A stretch of 64,000 bases of DNA from Serinus canaria (lineage: Eukaryota > Chordata > Aves > Passeriformes > Fringillidae). Numbering within the stretch: position 1 is the stretch's first letter; every line of letters begins with the position of its first letter. The position numbers and the translations under genes are program-made. Below the pieces are notes generated by a model, which was not told the origin of the DNA, searched no databases, and saw only the letters and a list, made by a program, of their open reading frames with translations. The stretch covers positions 102,157,990 to 102,221,989 of the forward strand of contig NC_066315.1 of assembly GCF_022539315.1 (NCBI RefSeq), read 5' to 3'. This document shows positions 1 to 10,400 of this stretch, one piece after another.

Positions 1-3000
1 TTTAATCATAAAAAATTACACTGCATGTCATTGGATCACAATAACTGACGTCTTTAAACAGTGCTGACAAGTATTTTGTGAAAAATATCTCATTTGAGGT
101 TAGCTATGGGTCAACTGAAAGATGGATTGACCAGTAAAACAGGAAGATCCTGAAATCTTCTGACACAATATCCAGAAAATGAGGCTGTTTTCTTTTCCTA
201 AGGAAGTCCAGTTACTGACAGAATTTCTCTGTATTTGTGGACCTACGGGTGTGATTTATGTAGGTCACAGCTGGGTTGTTTTCTTGTCATCCTGATTTCT
301 TCACCAGCTTTCCCTCTGGTTGTGGAGGAGTCTGCTGCATCCCACAGCACCCTACTCCTTGCCAGAGACAGGGGATGAAGACTGGATGACCCATGTGATG
401 TTCAGCACAGGGACTGGTGGTATAAGCTCTAGATGGTGAAGTAAATCTTGTGGGAGTAATTCCTCATGCAAGGGAACACTGGACCCTCATTGCTGGACCT
501 GGGATGAAGCTCCTGCTGTTTGGAGTGTGGCTGACATGACCTTATCCCTACCACTGTCCTAAGCCAGAGCATCCTCTCCTGGTTCCCTTTTGGGGCAGAG
601 TGGGGGACCTTCACCACCCTGGGGCCATAAATGAGCTGTAGCTGTAATGGTTCATTGTGCAAGTGAGAAGCAGCACTTCTTGTGAGAGCTATCCAGATAG
701 GTTATGAGTGTTATTCAGTATTTTCTTTAATACTATTCTTTGTGAAGATTGACTATTATTTTTTTAATTGACTTTGTAGACAAATGAGTATTTGGAGCAA
801 GCAAAAGTTCATATCTGCCTCTCGTCACAGCCCTGCTAATTGGTCTCCTGTAGGAGCACACTAATGAAATTTGGTGCCTGCTGCATGGACAGAAGGCACT
901 CACAGTTTCAAGGGGCAAGAAGGGACAGCCTGGTGGGCAGTGAGAGGCAGTGATGCCCTGTGACAAGTTTCTGTATCAGAAATAGCCATTTTCAAATAGC
1001 AATAGCAATTTTCAAATGCTCCCAAGAAAGAAAAAAACATTCCAAGGGCTTGTATTAATTGTTCTTTTTATTTTATTCTTCTTTTGTCCTATGACAAATA
1101 TATTCTTCATTTTGGTCTAAATCTGCAATAAAATGCTTTTATGGTTACCTAAATGGCTTGGTTCAGATTTTAATCACTCACTGAAGACTCATACTTTCCC
1201 TGTTGTGAATGCTGCCACTTGAACAGCTGACTCAATTACATTTTCAGAAAGGTAGTTTTAAAAAAAGGAACAGTGTTGGAATAAAGTGCTTCTATTTCTC
1301 TGTGGTTTAGTTTAAATTAACTATGCAGGGTGTCCTCCAGAAAACTATAATGATTAGTGGTGCAGTACAGTTTTGTGGTGCTGTCTTGAAAATATCAGAA
1401 CAATCCTTGCCCGGAGAGACTGTTTTGATAGGAATCACTTCCTTTTGTGTGGAGATGGCATGACCTTTAAAGATTTGATACCCTTCTCTACCATTTACAG
1501 ATGCTGTGGTGTACATTTAATCTCAGGTATGCCAACCTTACTAAACTTTGAAGTGTAAAAATCTTCTGTTTACAGACTGGTCTCTCCTCAAAGGAAATCT
1601 TTAGGGTTTTTCTCATCTGGTGCCTGAGCTGGCATTTTTCTGTCCAAATCAGCCCCTGATGGGTTCTGGCTAGGGTGATATCAGCACTTTTACTCAGGTG
1701 ATCCCCAGCTACTCATCTCTTGACACGGGGCCTGCAGAAACAGCTGATGGCTGATGGGCAGTTTGCTGGGACTCACCACTCTGTCTTACTGCTCTGTGCT
1801 GGGATAGGGTTTGATTGCTTCTCCACCAGCAGGCACAGGGCAGGACATGCTTGGTGGTCTAAGCTCAGGCATTTCTGTGCGTAGAACTTGTGGTTTTGGG
1901 CACAAACCTAGACTTTGGGCTGCACCAGGTGCACAGCATGCAGTGTGCCCTACAGAGCACGTTGCAGGGATGGGGATGTTGATGGTGAATCTCATATCTA
2001 TTTTCCCACCAAGCACTTGTGCAGGATGTGTAAAAGTGTAATCAAATTAGATGTCTTCTACCTATAGCTGGTCTTGATTTAAACATCTGTGCAAGGAAGG
2101 ACAGAAGTTTTTATATTTTCTAGCCTCTGGAAGTGGTAAAGGCCTACACAATGAAATACACTAGGAATGTATACAATGCTAATGTAATTGCCAAGAAACA
2201 GTTAGGAAAAATTCTCCTAGCCCTCATTCCTTCACTCAAAAGCATATTCATTTCTTAATTACACTCTTGTGAGATTGTCCTTTAAGAAGGAGCTGGATTG
2301 AAACCGCCAGCCAGTAATACCTGGTATCTTTTCCTTTCTACTGTGAGTCCATGCTCACAGTACTCTTAACAGCATATTTTCTTGGAGCATATTTCTTTGC
2401 TTTTGCTAACTGGAAGGAAACTTTCATATATTCATATATAAATGAAATATATAGGATACTTGAAGTCTACCATCTGGGTACAAAGAGCCAAAAATCACAT
2501 AGGAGATCTAATAGTTAATTTTTCTTTAATGGTCTGTCTCTAGGAATATCATTCTCTGATTTTCTCCAGTTCCTAAAGAATAATTTGGCTGCCTGTGCAA
2601 GCTCAATTTGAGTGTGATTCCACAGCTGCAGAAACCCATTGATGTGTGGTAGTGAGCAAATCACTGCATTTTTTTCAGGGCTCAGCTGTTTAAAATATAC
2701 TGAATGCAAAATCACTGGTAAGTTACAATGTGTTTTAATTACACTAATTAAAGCTTCTGTAGTATGGCACAGTCCATGATATTTCATTGCAAATTATAGC
2801 TCATGTACCTACCATGGCAAGCAGGCATTTTCCCGCATCTCTTTATTCAAAAACTAGGAAGAATGGGAAGAAACAAACTTTTCAAGCTAAATTGCAGACT
2901 AACTAGCTGAAGTCTTTTGACACATTTTTTAGCACCTCTACAATGAGAAAAACATTTAAATTATGGGTCTGAAGAGCTTCATCTGATGGTAGGAGAATAA

Positions 3001-3689
3001 GAAATCCTTCCTTAGGCTTTGGTCTGGTTCTATTTTTATCAGGTTGACTACACCATACAAAAGGGTACACTTAATATTGCTCATCACACTGTGTACCATG
3101 GCGTGCAGATTGCAAGTCTTTCTGCTGCAGACAGGAACTCATCACGCTCATTAATGGCAAGTGGATGTCAAACTAGTTTGGGAAATATTTATTTGGACGT
3201 TTTGCATCAAGATGAAGACGGAGAATCTTAGAAAATGTTTTTCTGGCTTCACTGGATATATGTTATGGATTTCCTGGAGTACCCCTTCCATGTTTCCTGC
3301 TACAGCTTGAATTGCTTTTCCTGTCTCGGCATGGCTGAAGACAGGCCTTTGTAACTTAATAGTTTTTTTCAAAGAAGTTCTGAGTAAATATTAACAGTAG
3401 TTTCTATCCAGCCTGGTTACAGTCACCCAGACTTGGTATGGACCTCCACATGAGTGCCTGAAAGAAGCCTCAGAGCCCCAGGGGGTACTGCCCTGAAAGG
3501 CAGAGGAACTTAAAAGAGCTGGTTGACCTTCCCAAGCAACCCTCTTCAAGGGTAGGGAAGCTGTGTTTCTGTGCTCAGGACAATGAACGTGAGTCAGGAT
3601 GCCAGCTTGGCTGAGTGTGTAACTCCCAATGAGCTCAAGCCACAAGAATTGGAGGCAGTGACAGACGATCCACAGACGATGTAGAGTAA
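1..3689. other. Non-coding AT-rich stretch, nothing recognised
   Basis: No gene, RNA gene or identifiable repeat family is visible here. The open frames are short (at most 90 codons), lie on both strands, and show no domain or splice context. Part of the end of this stretch (about 3570-3690) may be a badly decayed 5' extension of the CR1 element that follows, since a short block near 3577-3600 resembles the CR1 line preceding that point. That match is too weak to annotate. Confidence 0.5.
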
Positions 3690-4282
3690 CCACCCAGTAT
3701 TCCTGTATCAGGAATAGTGTGGCCAGCAGGAGCAGGGAGGTCATTCTTCCCCTCTGCTCAGCACTGGTGAGGCTGCACCTTGAGTGCTGTGTCCGGTTCT
3801 GGCCACTCAGTTTGGGAAGGACTTTGAGATGCTTGAGCCCGTCCAGAAGAGGCTGGCGAGGGGCTTGAAACACAAGTGCTGTGAGGAACGACTGAGGGAG
3901 CTGGGGGTGTTTAGTCTGGAGAAAAGGAGACTTAGAGGTGACCTTATCACTCTCTACAACTTCCTGAAAGGTGGCTGTAGTCAGGCAGGGGTTGGTCTCT
4001 TTCACCAGGCAACAGCTGACAGAACGAGAGGACACAGTCTCAAGCTGTGTCAAGGGAAATATAGGCTGGATATTAGGAAAAGGTTTTTCACAGAAAGAGT
4101 GACAAAGTTGTGGAATGGTCTGCCCAGGGAGGTGGTGGAGTCACCATCCCTGCATGTGTTTAATAAAAGACTGGATGTGGCACTCAATGCTATGGTTTAG
4201 TTGAGGTGTTAGGGCATGGGTTAGACTTGATGATCGTGAAGGTCTCTTCCAACCTAGTCATTCTGTGAATTCTGTGAATTAT
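3690..4282 (+). repeat. CR1 LINE, 3' fragment
   Basis: This is a 5'-truncated copy of the bird CR1 non-LTR retrotransposon in forward orientation. The typical line can be followed from the 'tatcaggaatagtgtggcc' block at about 3710, through the block around 3765-3960 that encodes the C-terminal end of the reverse transcriptase ORF, and the 3' UTR with 'ttaggaaaaggtttttcaca' near 4073, to the 'cttccaacctagtcattctg' terminus. It ends in two copies of an ATTCTGTGA-like octamer tail rather than poly-A, which is diagnostic of CR1. An open frame of 138 codons (3784-4200) survives, but it is a relic without the catalytic core. The 220-codon frame on the opposite strand (3391-4053) is a shadow. The copy is dead and non-autonomous. 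Confidence 0.92.
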
Positions 4283-5059
4283 TTCAGGGAGAAAGTTTGG
4301 AAAGCCAAGCACAACTGGATTTGATACCACATAGATATGAAGGCTAAGAAGACAACCTTCTGTAACTACCTCAGCAGCAAAAGGAATACCAAGGAATATG
4401 CTACTTACTGCTGTCTAGAGGCAGACAAACTAATGGCAAATGGCATTGACAAGGGTTTGATTATCAAGGTCCTCTTCTCATCACTCTTTATTAGCAAGGT
4501 TTGATCTCAGACCTCACAGTTTCTGCTCTTAGTAGCAGCACTTAGAAAATTGAAGGAGGTGAAATGAACATACATGTCCCCACTGCGATAGGGGAGAATT
4601 GAATTCAAGGATGGAAGTGGTCCATGTCATGCAAAATTGCTCTTAGTGTTCAGGAGAGGTTTCTCATTACTGTGAAAAGAGGAATCTTATTTCCATTTTC
4701 AAAAAAAAAAAAAAAAAGAAAAAGAAAAGGCAATGAAGAAACAACTAGAGCCTGGCTAACCTCACATCACTACGTAGGAACATTACAAAACAAGTCCTCA
4801 CAGGAGCCCTGCCCAAGTACATGGCAAACTGAAAGTTTTTGGAAACAACTAACACAGATTTAGCATGAGCAAATGAAAAATGATTGAGCTGGTTGTATTC
4901 TGTAGAAAAATATAGAGCTCTGTCAGTGAAGGGAGAACAGTGTATGTTGCATACTTTTACTTTGGCTTTTACTTTGACAGGTTATTTTATAGTAAACTTG
5001 TAGGCAAACTGGGCAAACTGTGAGGATTCACTTCAAGGTAGACAAAAAATTGGCTGGGC
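4283..5059. other. Non-coding, A-run only
   Basis: No gene is recognised. There is a 17-base A-run at 4701-4717 followed by a short A/G-rich patch. The remaining sequence is unremarkable AT-rich DNA. Confidence 0.5.
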
Positions 5060-5155
5060 TTTCTTGACTAACACAGTAATAGTGAGTCACTGAAAGGCTG
5101 GACAGCCATGTACAAGTAGTATTTCTCAGGTATCACACAGTATCTCCATTGATTA

Positions 5156-5673
5156 TGATACTGTTTGGGTTTTGCCTTCTTTTCTTTTACATGTTTTCTG
5201 TATTCTTCAGAGGTATATTTGTAACTCTGTCACCTACTGTATTAGTAGCTAGCTTTCCCAGTACTTTCCCATGGTCTTTCTCTAAGCAGAAAGACAAAAC
5301 AAATTCCAGAGCTCCAAGCCCCAGGATGTACAAGGCCCCATTGCTGTCTTGGTTCTTCCTGGGAGCCAAGGCCGAGAACAACTCTTGGAGATACATTCTC
5401 TGGACAAAGTACAACTAGTGCTGAAGGGGGGACTCCAGAGAAGGGGCTAGACCTGGGGGGAATTACATCACCACTTGTCCTCCCAATTGGGGCTTTTATC
5501 AATTATGCAAATTTCCTAAAACTTATAAAATGTGCTCATCCCTGTGGGGGTGGGCTTTTGTGAACATCTTTCCTTAATTGCCTCTGGAGGCCTTCAAATA
5601 AGGATACCCTTTTATACTATCTCCTTAATAAAATTAGCTTGAGTTTCATTTCCAGGCTGAGAAAAAGGCAACA
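5156..5673 (+). mobile_element. Solo LTR, endogenous retrovirus (ERVL/ERV1-like)
   Basis: A 518-bp block splits the CR1 line between 'tccattgatta' and 'cttggatgag'. It has the internal order of a forward LTR: an octamer motif ATGCAAAT at 5505-5512, a TATAAAA box at 5524-5530, a polyadenylation signal AATAAA at 5627-5632, and a terminus ending in ...GGCAACA at 5673. The 5' end TGATACTG at 5156 is placed by CR1 continuity and the TG rule. The flanks share TTAT but do not give a perfect target duplication, so each boundary may shift by a few bases. No internal retroviral genes remain, which suggests a solo LTR left by recombination. Family assignment is a guess from layout, not a database match. 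Confidence 0.65.
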
Positions 5674-6215
5674 GTTATCTTGGATGAGAGGATGAAGTGT
5701 GCTTTTAGCAAATTTTTGGGTGATAGAAAATTTGGGGTGAAGTAGCTGAAGGACCAAAAGGCAGGACTCTCAAGCTGAGGACCTTCTGCAAGCTGTAGCA
5801 GTGGACTGACAGCAAACGTCATGATGCTCAATAAAAACAAGCATGGAGTCTTGTATCTGGGATGTATCTGGGATCATGTGCATTGGGACTGACTGGCTGT
5901 GGAGCAGCTCTGCTGGATGGGACCTGGAAATCCTGACAGACAAGCTTAACATGAGTCAGCCACACGCTGTTATGGCAATGGGAACCATCTACATACATAC
6001 ACTGGAAGAGCATGTGCTTTTTCCTTTCCTCTTGGCACTTGTGGGACAACATCTGGAGAGCTGTGACCAGTTTCTATCTCCCCAGCACAAAGAAATACAT
6101 GGATGTGCTGGAGAAAGTCACAAAGATGTCTGGAGCACAAGACATGGGAGAGGAGAAGGAACTGGATTTTTCAACCCTAAAAAGGAAAGGGCAAAGAGAT
6201 TGAATTGCTGTCTAC

Positions 6216-6601
6216 TGTTGCCAACATATTTTATGAAAAATCCTTTACTTAGGATTTTTCCTTTCCTTAGAGCTGAGAAGCCTCAGGAACAACAGTAAAC
6301 AATTCTTATCTGCTGCTGTGGAATGCCACGGGAAAATCTGTGATTGGCCCCGTCGGACTGTTTCCAATTAAGAGCCTATCACAATTCACCTGTTCGGCCC
6401 GTCTCGGGCTGAGAAGACTTCAGTTTACACATTCCTATTCTATTCTTAGCTTAGCCTTGTAGTGAAATCCATCTCTTTATTCTTTTAGTATAGTTTCTAT
6501 ATCTTATATATCATATCATAATAAATCAAAGCCTTCTGATACATGGAGTCAACGTTGTCGTCTCTTCCCTCATCATGGGACCACAGAAAACCGCTGTAAC
6601 A
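6216..6601 (+). mobile_element. Solo LTR, ERVK-type (copy 1)
   Basis: This is a 386-bp element beginning TGTTGCC and ending TGTAACA, flanked by a perfect 6-bp target-site duplication GTCTAC (6210-6215 and 6602-6607). Removing the LTR and one copy of the duplication restores the CR1 line (...ttgctgtctacaac...), which proves the insertion and its boundaries. A 6-bp duplication is what avian beta-retrovirus-like (ERVK) elements leave. AATAAA lies at 6520-6525, upstream of the 'gccttctgatacatggagtc' block, which is shared with copy 2. There is no gag, pol or env between LTRs, so this is a solo LTR. An 8-bp hairpin sits near its 5' end (6236-6259). Cryptic promoter activity is possible but not shown. 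Confidence 0.9.
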
Positions 6602-6785
6602 GTCTACAACCACCCATGAGGGTGTTTACAGTGGAGATGGGGACAGATATAGCAGTAGTGACAGGGCAATAGGATGTGCTGCAGCCTTTGCAAAAGACAG
6701 TGGTTAAACTCTGGAGCAAGCTGCCCAGGAGTTCTGAGCAGACTCCATCCTTGGAAAATGCTAAAGATCAGGGCTTATTCTTTCC

Positions 6786-7059
6786 TGTCATAGCCCAAAA
6801 AGCATGCAGAACATTTGGTGATGAACATCTATATAGCAAAACCTTTACATGTTGTGATAGTCTCTTCTCTCTTGTCTTTCTCAGCTCTGTCTAACACCTC
6901 CATCCTTTCAACACCAGATCTTTTAAACTGGTTTTTCCTGGGTATCTTTTCTCTCCTTGGAATTCTGCCTGCACTTGGTGGCTTCCAGAACTGGACACAG
7001 GGTCCTAACTACTGATCCTGGGCACCACATAAGGGGGAAAAAACCCCAACCTGTTTCTT
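6786..7059. other. Short non-coding spacer between LTR-bearing blocks
   Basis: This lies between the end of the CR1 and the second ERVK-type LTR. I recognise nothing in it. Two overlapping short frames (up to 72 codons) have no support. Confidence 0.5.
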
Positions 7060-7440
7060 TGTAGCCGTGATATTTTCTGTAAAATCCTTTCCTTAGGATT
7101 TTTTCTCATGAGAAGCTGAGAGGCCTCAGGAACAAAATGGAAACAATAATTATCTGCTGCTGTGGAATGCAACAAGTGGATCTGTGATTGGTCTCATGTG
7201 GTTGTTTCTAATTAATAGCCAATCACAGTCCAGCTGTCTCGGATTGTCTCAGTCAGTGCGAGCCTTTGTTATTCATTCCTTTTCTATTCTTTGCTAGCCT
7301 TCTAATGAAATCCTTTCTTCTATTCTTTTAGTATAGTTTTAATATAACATATAATAAAATAATAAATCAAGCCTTCTGAAACATGGAGTCAACATTCTTG
7401 TCTCTTTCCTCATCCTGGGACCCCTGCAAACAATGTCACA
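7060..7440 (+). mobile_element. Solo LTR, ERVK-type (copy 2)
   Basis: This is a 381-bp element beginning TGTAGCC and ending TGTCACA, flanked by a perfect 6-bp duplication TTTCTT (7054-7059 and 7441-7446). It is the same family as the LTR at 6216-6601: the 'cttatctgctgctgtggaatg'-type block, the CAATCACA-type block, the AATAAA (7361-7366) and the 'gccttctgaaacatggagtc' block occur in the same order. The two copies differ by many substitutions and have different duplications, so they are separate insertions and not a pair bounding one provirus. The 5' hairpin (7081-7102) is also shared. No internal region is present. Confidence 0.9.
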
Positions 7441-7446
7441 TTTCTT

Positions 7447-10400
7447 ACAACTTGACTATGATTCTTAGGTTACAGAATACAAAAATTTAGTTTGTTTTTG
7501 TTAAATTGACATCACAACATCAGCATGTATGTAGTTAGGGATTAGCTAACTACAGTAGTTAGTAATTTGTTTGGGCTAGGTCAGCTTCTGTAGTGGTGGT
7601 ATTTGGCTGCATGGTTCATACTCTGGTTTTTTTTCATTTCCTCTCTTGTTCCCCTGCAGTTTCATGCATTGAAATAAATTTTACAAATTTCAGACATTTA
7701 TCTCTTGTCTTCAAAGGTGTAGAGTTTGAGGTATCCTTTTCAGAGTGCCCCAAATTGGCTTTTGTTCCTTCTCTGAGATGGAATTTATTAACAGAAATAT
7801 TGGATTATGGCACTGTATTACCCACCACACTAAGTTTGTAGCTAACATCATGTTCAGTGGCAATAGCAGACCTCTTCAGCACTGAGGGGAAATAACCAAC
7901 ACCAAACAAGCCCCAGCATTTCTTGACACTTTTAACTTGTTCTTCCTTAGTCCTAAAGTTAAGCTTTCTGATTTGTTCTGCAAATTTCTTTTTCAGAGAT
8001 GCACTCTGAACTTTTCCTGTTCTCAGACCTTCTTTGTCCTCAATGAATATTCAAAGAGAATTGTTCCAAGATTACTTTGGCTTCTTTCCCTAGACTCCTT
8101 CCTGAAATTTCAGCTATCCTGACAATTAAAATACTTTTAACTCTTTATGAGTATTAAATATTTTTTTCCAGATTATGGCCTGTGTCTTTGTCTTCTGCTT
8201 AAAATTGCATTGAATATCTGGCCACAAATAACCTTAATTGCAGGTGAGATACAGATCCAAAATACACACTTAAAAAAATCCCAGCATAGAAGCCACTGTT
8301 TTTGCAGAAAACTGTTTTTTATGTAAACATTTACAACTGAATTGGTTCTCCTGGATCCTTCTTCTTACCTTTTTTCTCCATACAATCTATATTAAGTGCG
8401 TAATTCTATTTCTTTTTACTGATCTTTATTTTTTCTGTTTTGCCTCAGAAATACCCTTCACTTCACATTGGTCAGTGTTTAATCTCCACATTGATATTCA
8501 TTTCCAACGGGACACTTCCCCACTGTCACATTATTGTCATTTACCAAAGCCTTTTCCAGAAAGTGATCTGACATAATGGATGTTTCACAAGCTTCATGTG
8601 GGCTGACATTACTGAAGCTGTGCTGTATGTTGTTAAGGTAGGAATTATGCACTTGTTTTCAAAACAAAATCTTGCTCTTAGTAGTGATCTTAATTTTTCA
8701 GGACAGAGATTTGGTCTAAATATTTATAGCTGAGCCAGTTCTGCAAGAAAAGTGACAAAAACCCAAAAAAATCATGTGCATCTTAAAGACTGAAATTACT
8801 TTTTTTTAAATCAAACATTCTGATTTGATAGTAAATATGCAAAGGTATTGTTTAGGAATGTATCACTTAAATGCAAATGTAAATGCAGATGCTAGGATTT
8901 ACATTGCACTTCTTTCTATCCCCTGAACAGCTAGTGCATATCAGCTAAAGACAAAAAACTGGTAGAAGGGAAGTAGTCTGTCATTCATGGCTAGCTTAAC
9001 ATGAAGCAGAAGGAAATGGAGAAATAATCTTCACAGTTCTTATTGATCCCTTTATATTATTACAAGCTAGAAAGTCAAGCTATTTATTGACTGAACTTTG
9101 GATAGCCATCTCTGATTAGCTCAGCTTTCATGAACAAACCTTACAGTTCAGTGAAAATTCTGCATACTGTCAAAAAGTGTAGGAAGATGTGAAGTTACAA
9201 AACAGATGTCATTTTTCTTCTTTACCAAACAAATTCAAAAATATTCAAGGTTAACCTTATCACAGTTGATGACAAAACAGAAGGTGTTGACATGCTTCTG
9301 AACTTACATTTTTCTCATTTTTATTGAAAAATAAGGTATTTGTCAAAGATTGACAAAATATAGACTCACAAGAAGGGATATATTCAACTATAAGAATTTT
9401 CTGGATGAAGTCATACTTGCTTACTGAAATTCTCAGCCCAAATGTAATGATGCCTCTACACTCATGTTGCCTTTGGCAAACATACTTGCAGAGTAATATC
9501 ACTTAAGTTCCAGCCTGACATCCTCTGGTCACAGAGGTTTCTCCCTGGAAAACTTTGAATTTGCAAGACCAGCAAGGTTGGATTCTTCACTGGCAAATCA
9601 AAAAGAGCAGAGGGACCTGCCCTGGGGCACGGTCCTGTGCCATCTTTAGTACAGTCTTTAGGTTCAGACAGAGAGGACAATGCAGCCCTTGACATCTCAC
9701 ATTCTGTAACTCCTCAGCAGTCTATAGCAAACTCAGCAAAAAAAACTACTATGAGACCAAGAAAATCTAGGGTCATGTGTGTTTCCAGACCTGTTCCAGG
9801 AAAGAAAACTTCTTACTATCTGAAGATCTTTGGTCAACAATTATTCTGTCCTCCACATTCCATAAAAAATGGATCTCTAACACCCCTTTGGTGGTGGGCT
9901 CAGAGAAGGTGGAAATTTACTTCAGATCTAGAGGTGGGTGTAACCATGAGCTTTTGAGCAAGATGCCTTAGCTAGGTGCCTGGTAACTTGGATTTTACTA
10001 GAAATAAAGACATACTCTCATTTTCAAGCTTCTTTCTAGGACAGGAAGGTTTCAAAATATTAGAGCTCAACTCAACAGGAATGAGACAAGAAGAAAACTG
10101 AACTTACAAATAAGTGGAGTAAAGTAAGGAAAAAAGGTGGCATTAAGACTAAACAGACAAAGTATTCTCAGAAGAGAAGGATCAATTAATCTTTTAAAAT
10201 CACATAATCAGACACTCATAATCTTTCATACCCAACTTTAGCTGCACAGAATAGACCCTAGTGATAAGAGTTAAAGGCAGCTAATCTGTACTAGTTCTCC
10301 TCATGATGCTTTTTCCACAAATGATATGAAATACCAAGGTATAACTGTATTCTTTGGGTAAGAAAAAAATCCACAATTGAGTCTAAAATTTAACCTTAAT

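Larger units (their letters stand above)
5060..6785 (+). repeat. Old CR1 LINE copy interrupted by two LTR insertions
   Basis: This is a diverged CR1 in forward orientation, recognisable as three collinear blocks. The first is about 5060-5155, the part of ORF2 around the 'ctcaggtatcac...cagtatctccattgatta' line. The second is 5674-6215, which continues exactly with 'cttggatgagaggatgaag' and runs through the 'gagcagctctgctggatggg' and 'acatgagtcagc' segments. The third is 6602 to about 6785, with 'ggagcaagctgcccagg' and 'gactccatccttgg'. The gaps are filled by two separate LTRs (5156-5673 and 6216-6601), so the CR1 predates both. The reading frame is destroyed, and the 151-codon frame at 5843-6298 is a decayed piece running into the LTR. 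The 5' end is set by where similarity fades and may be off by tens of bases. Confidence 0.78.

Noticed and set aside
3391..4053. 220-codon minus-strand frame
   Set aside because: It is antisense to the CR1 3' fragment, with no known product. It is a shadow frame.
5843..6298. 151-codon plus frame as a gene
   Set aside because: It is decayed CR1 coding sequence running into an LTR.
6216..7440. A single short provirus bounded by the two similar LTRs
   Set aside because: Each LTR has its own target duplication, and the sequence between them is CR1 and non-viral spacer, not gag, pol or env.
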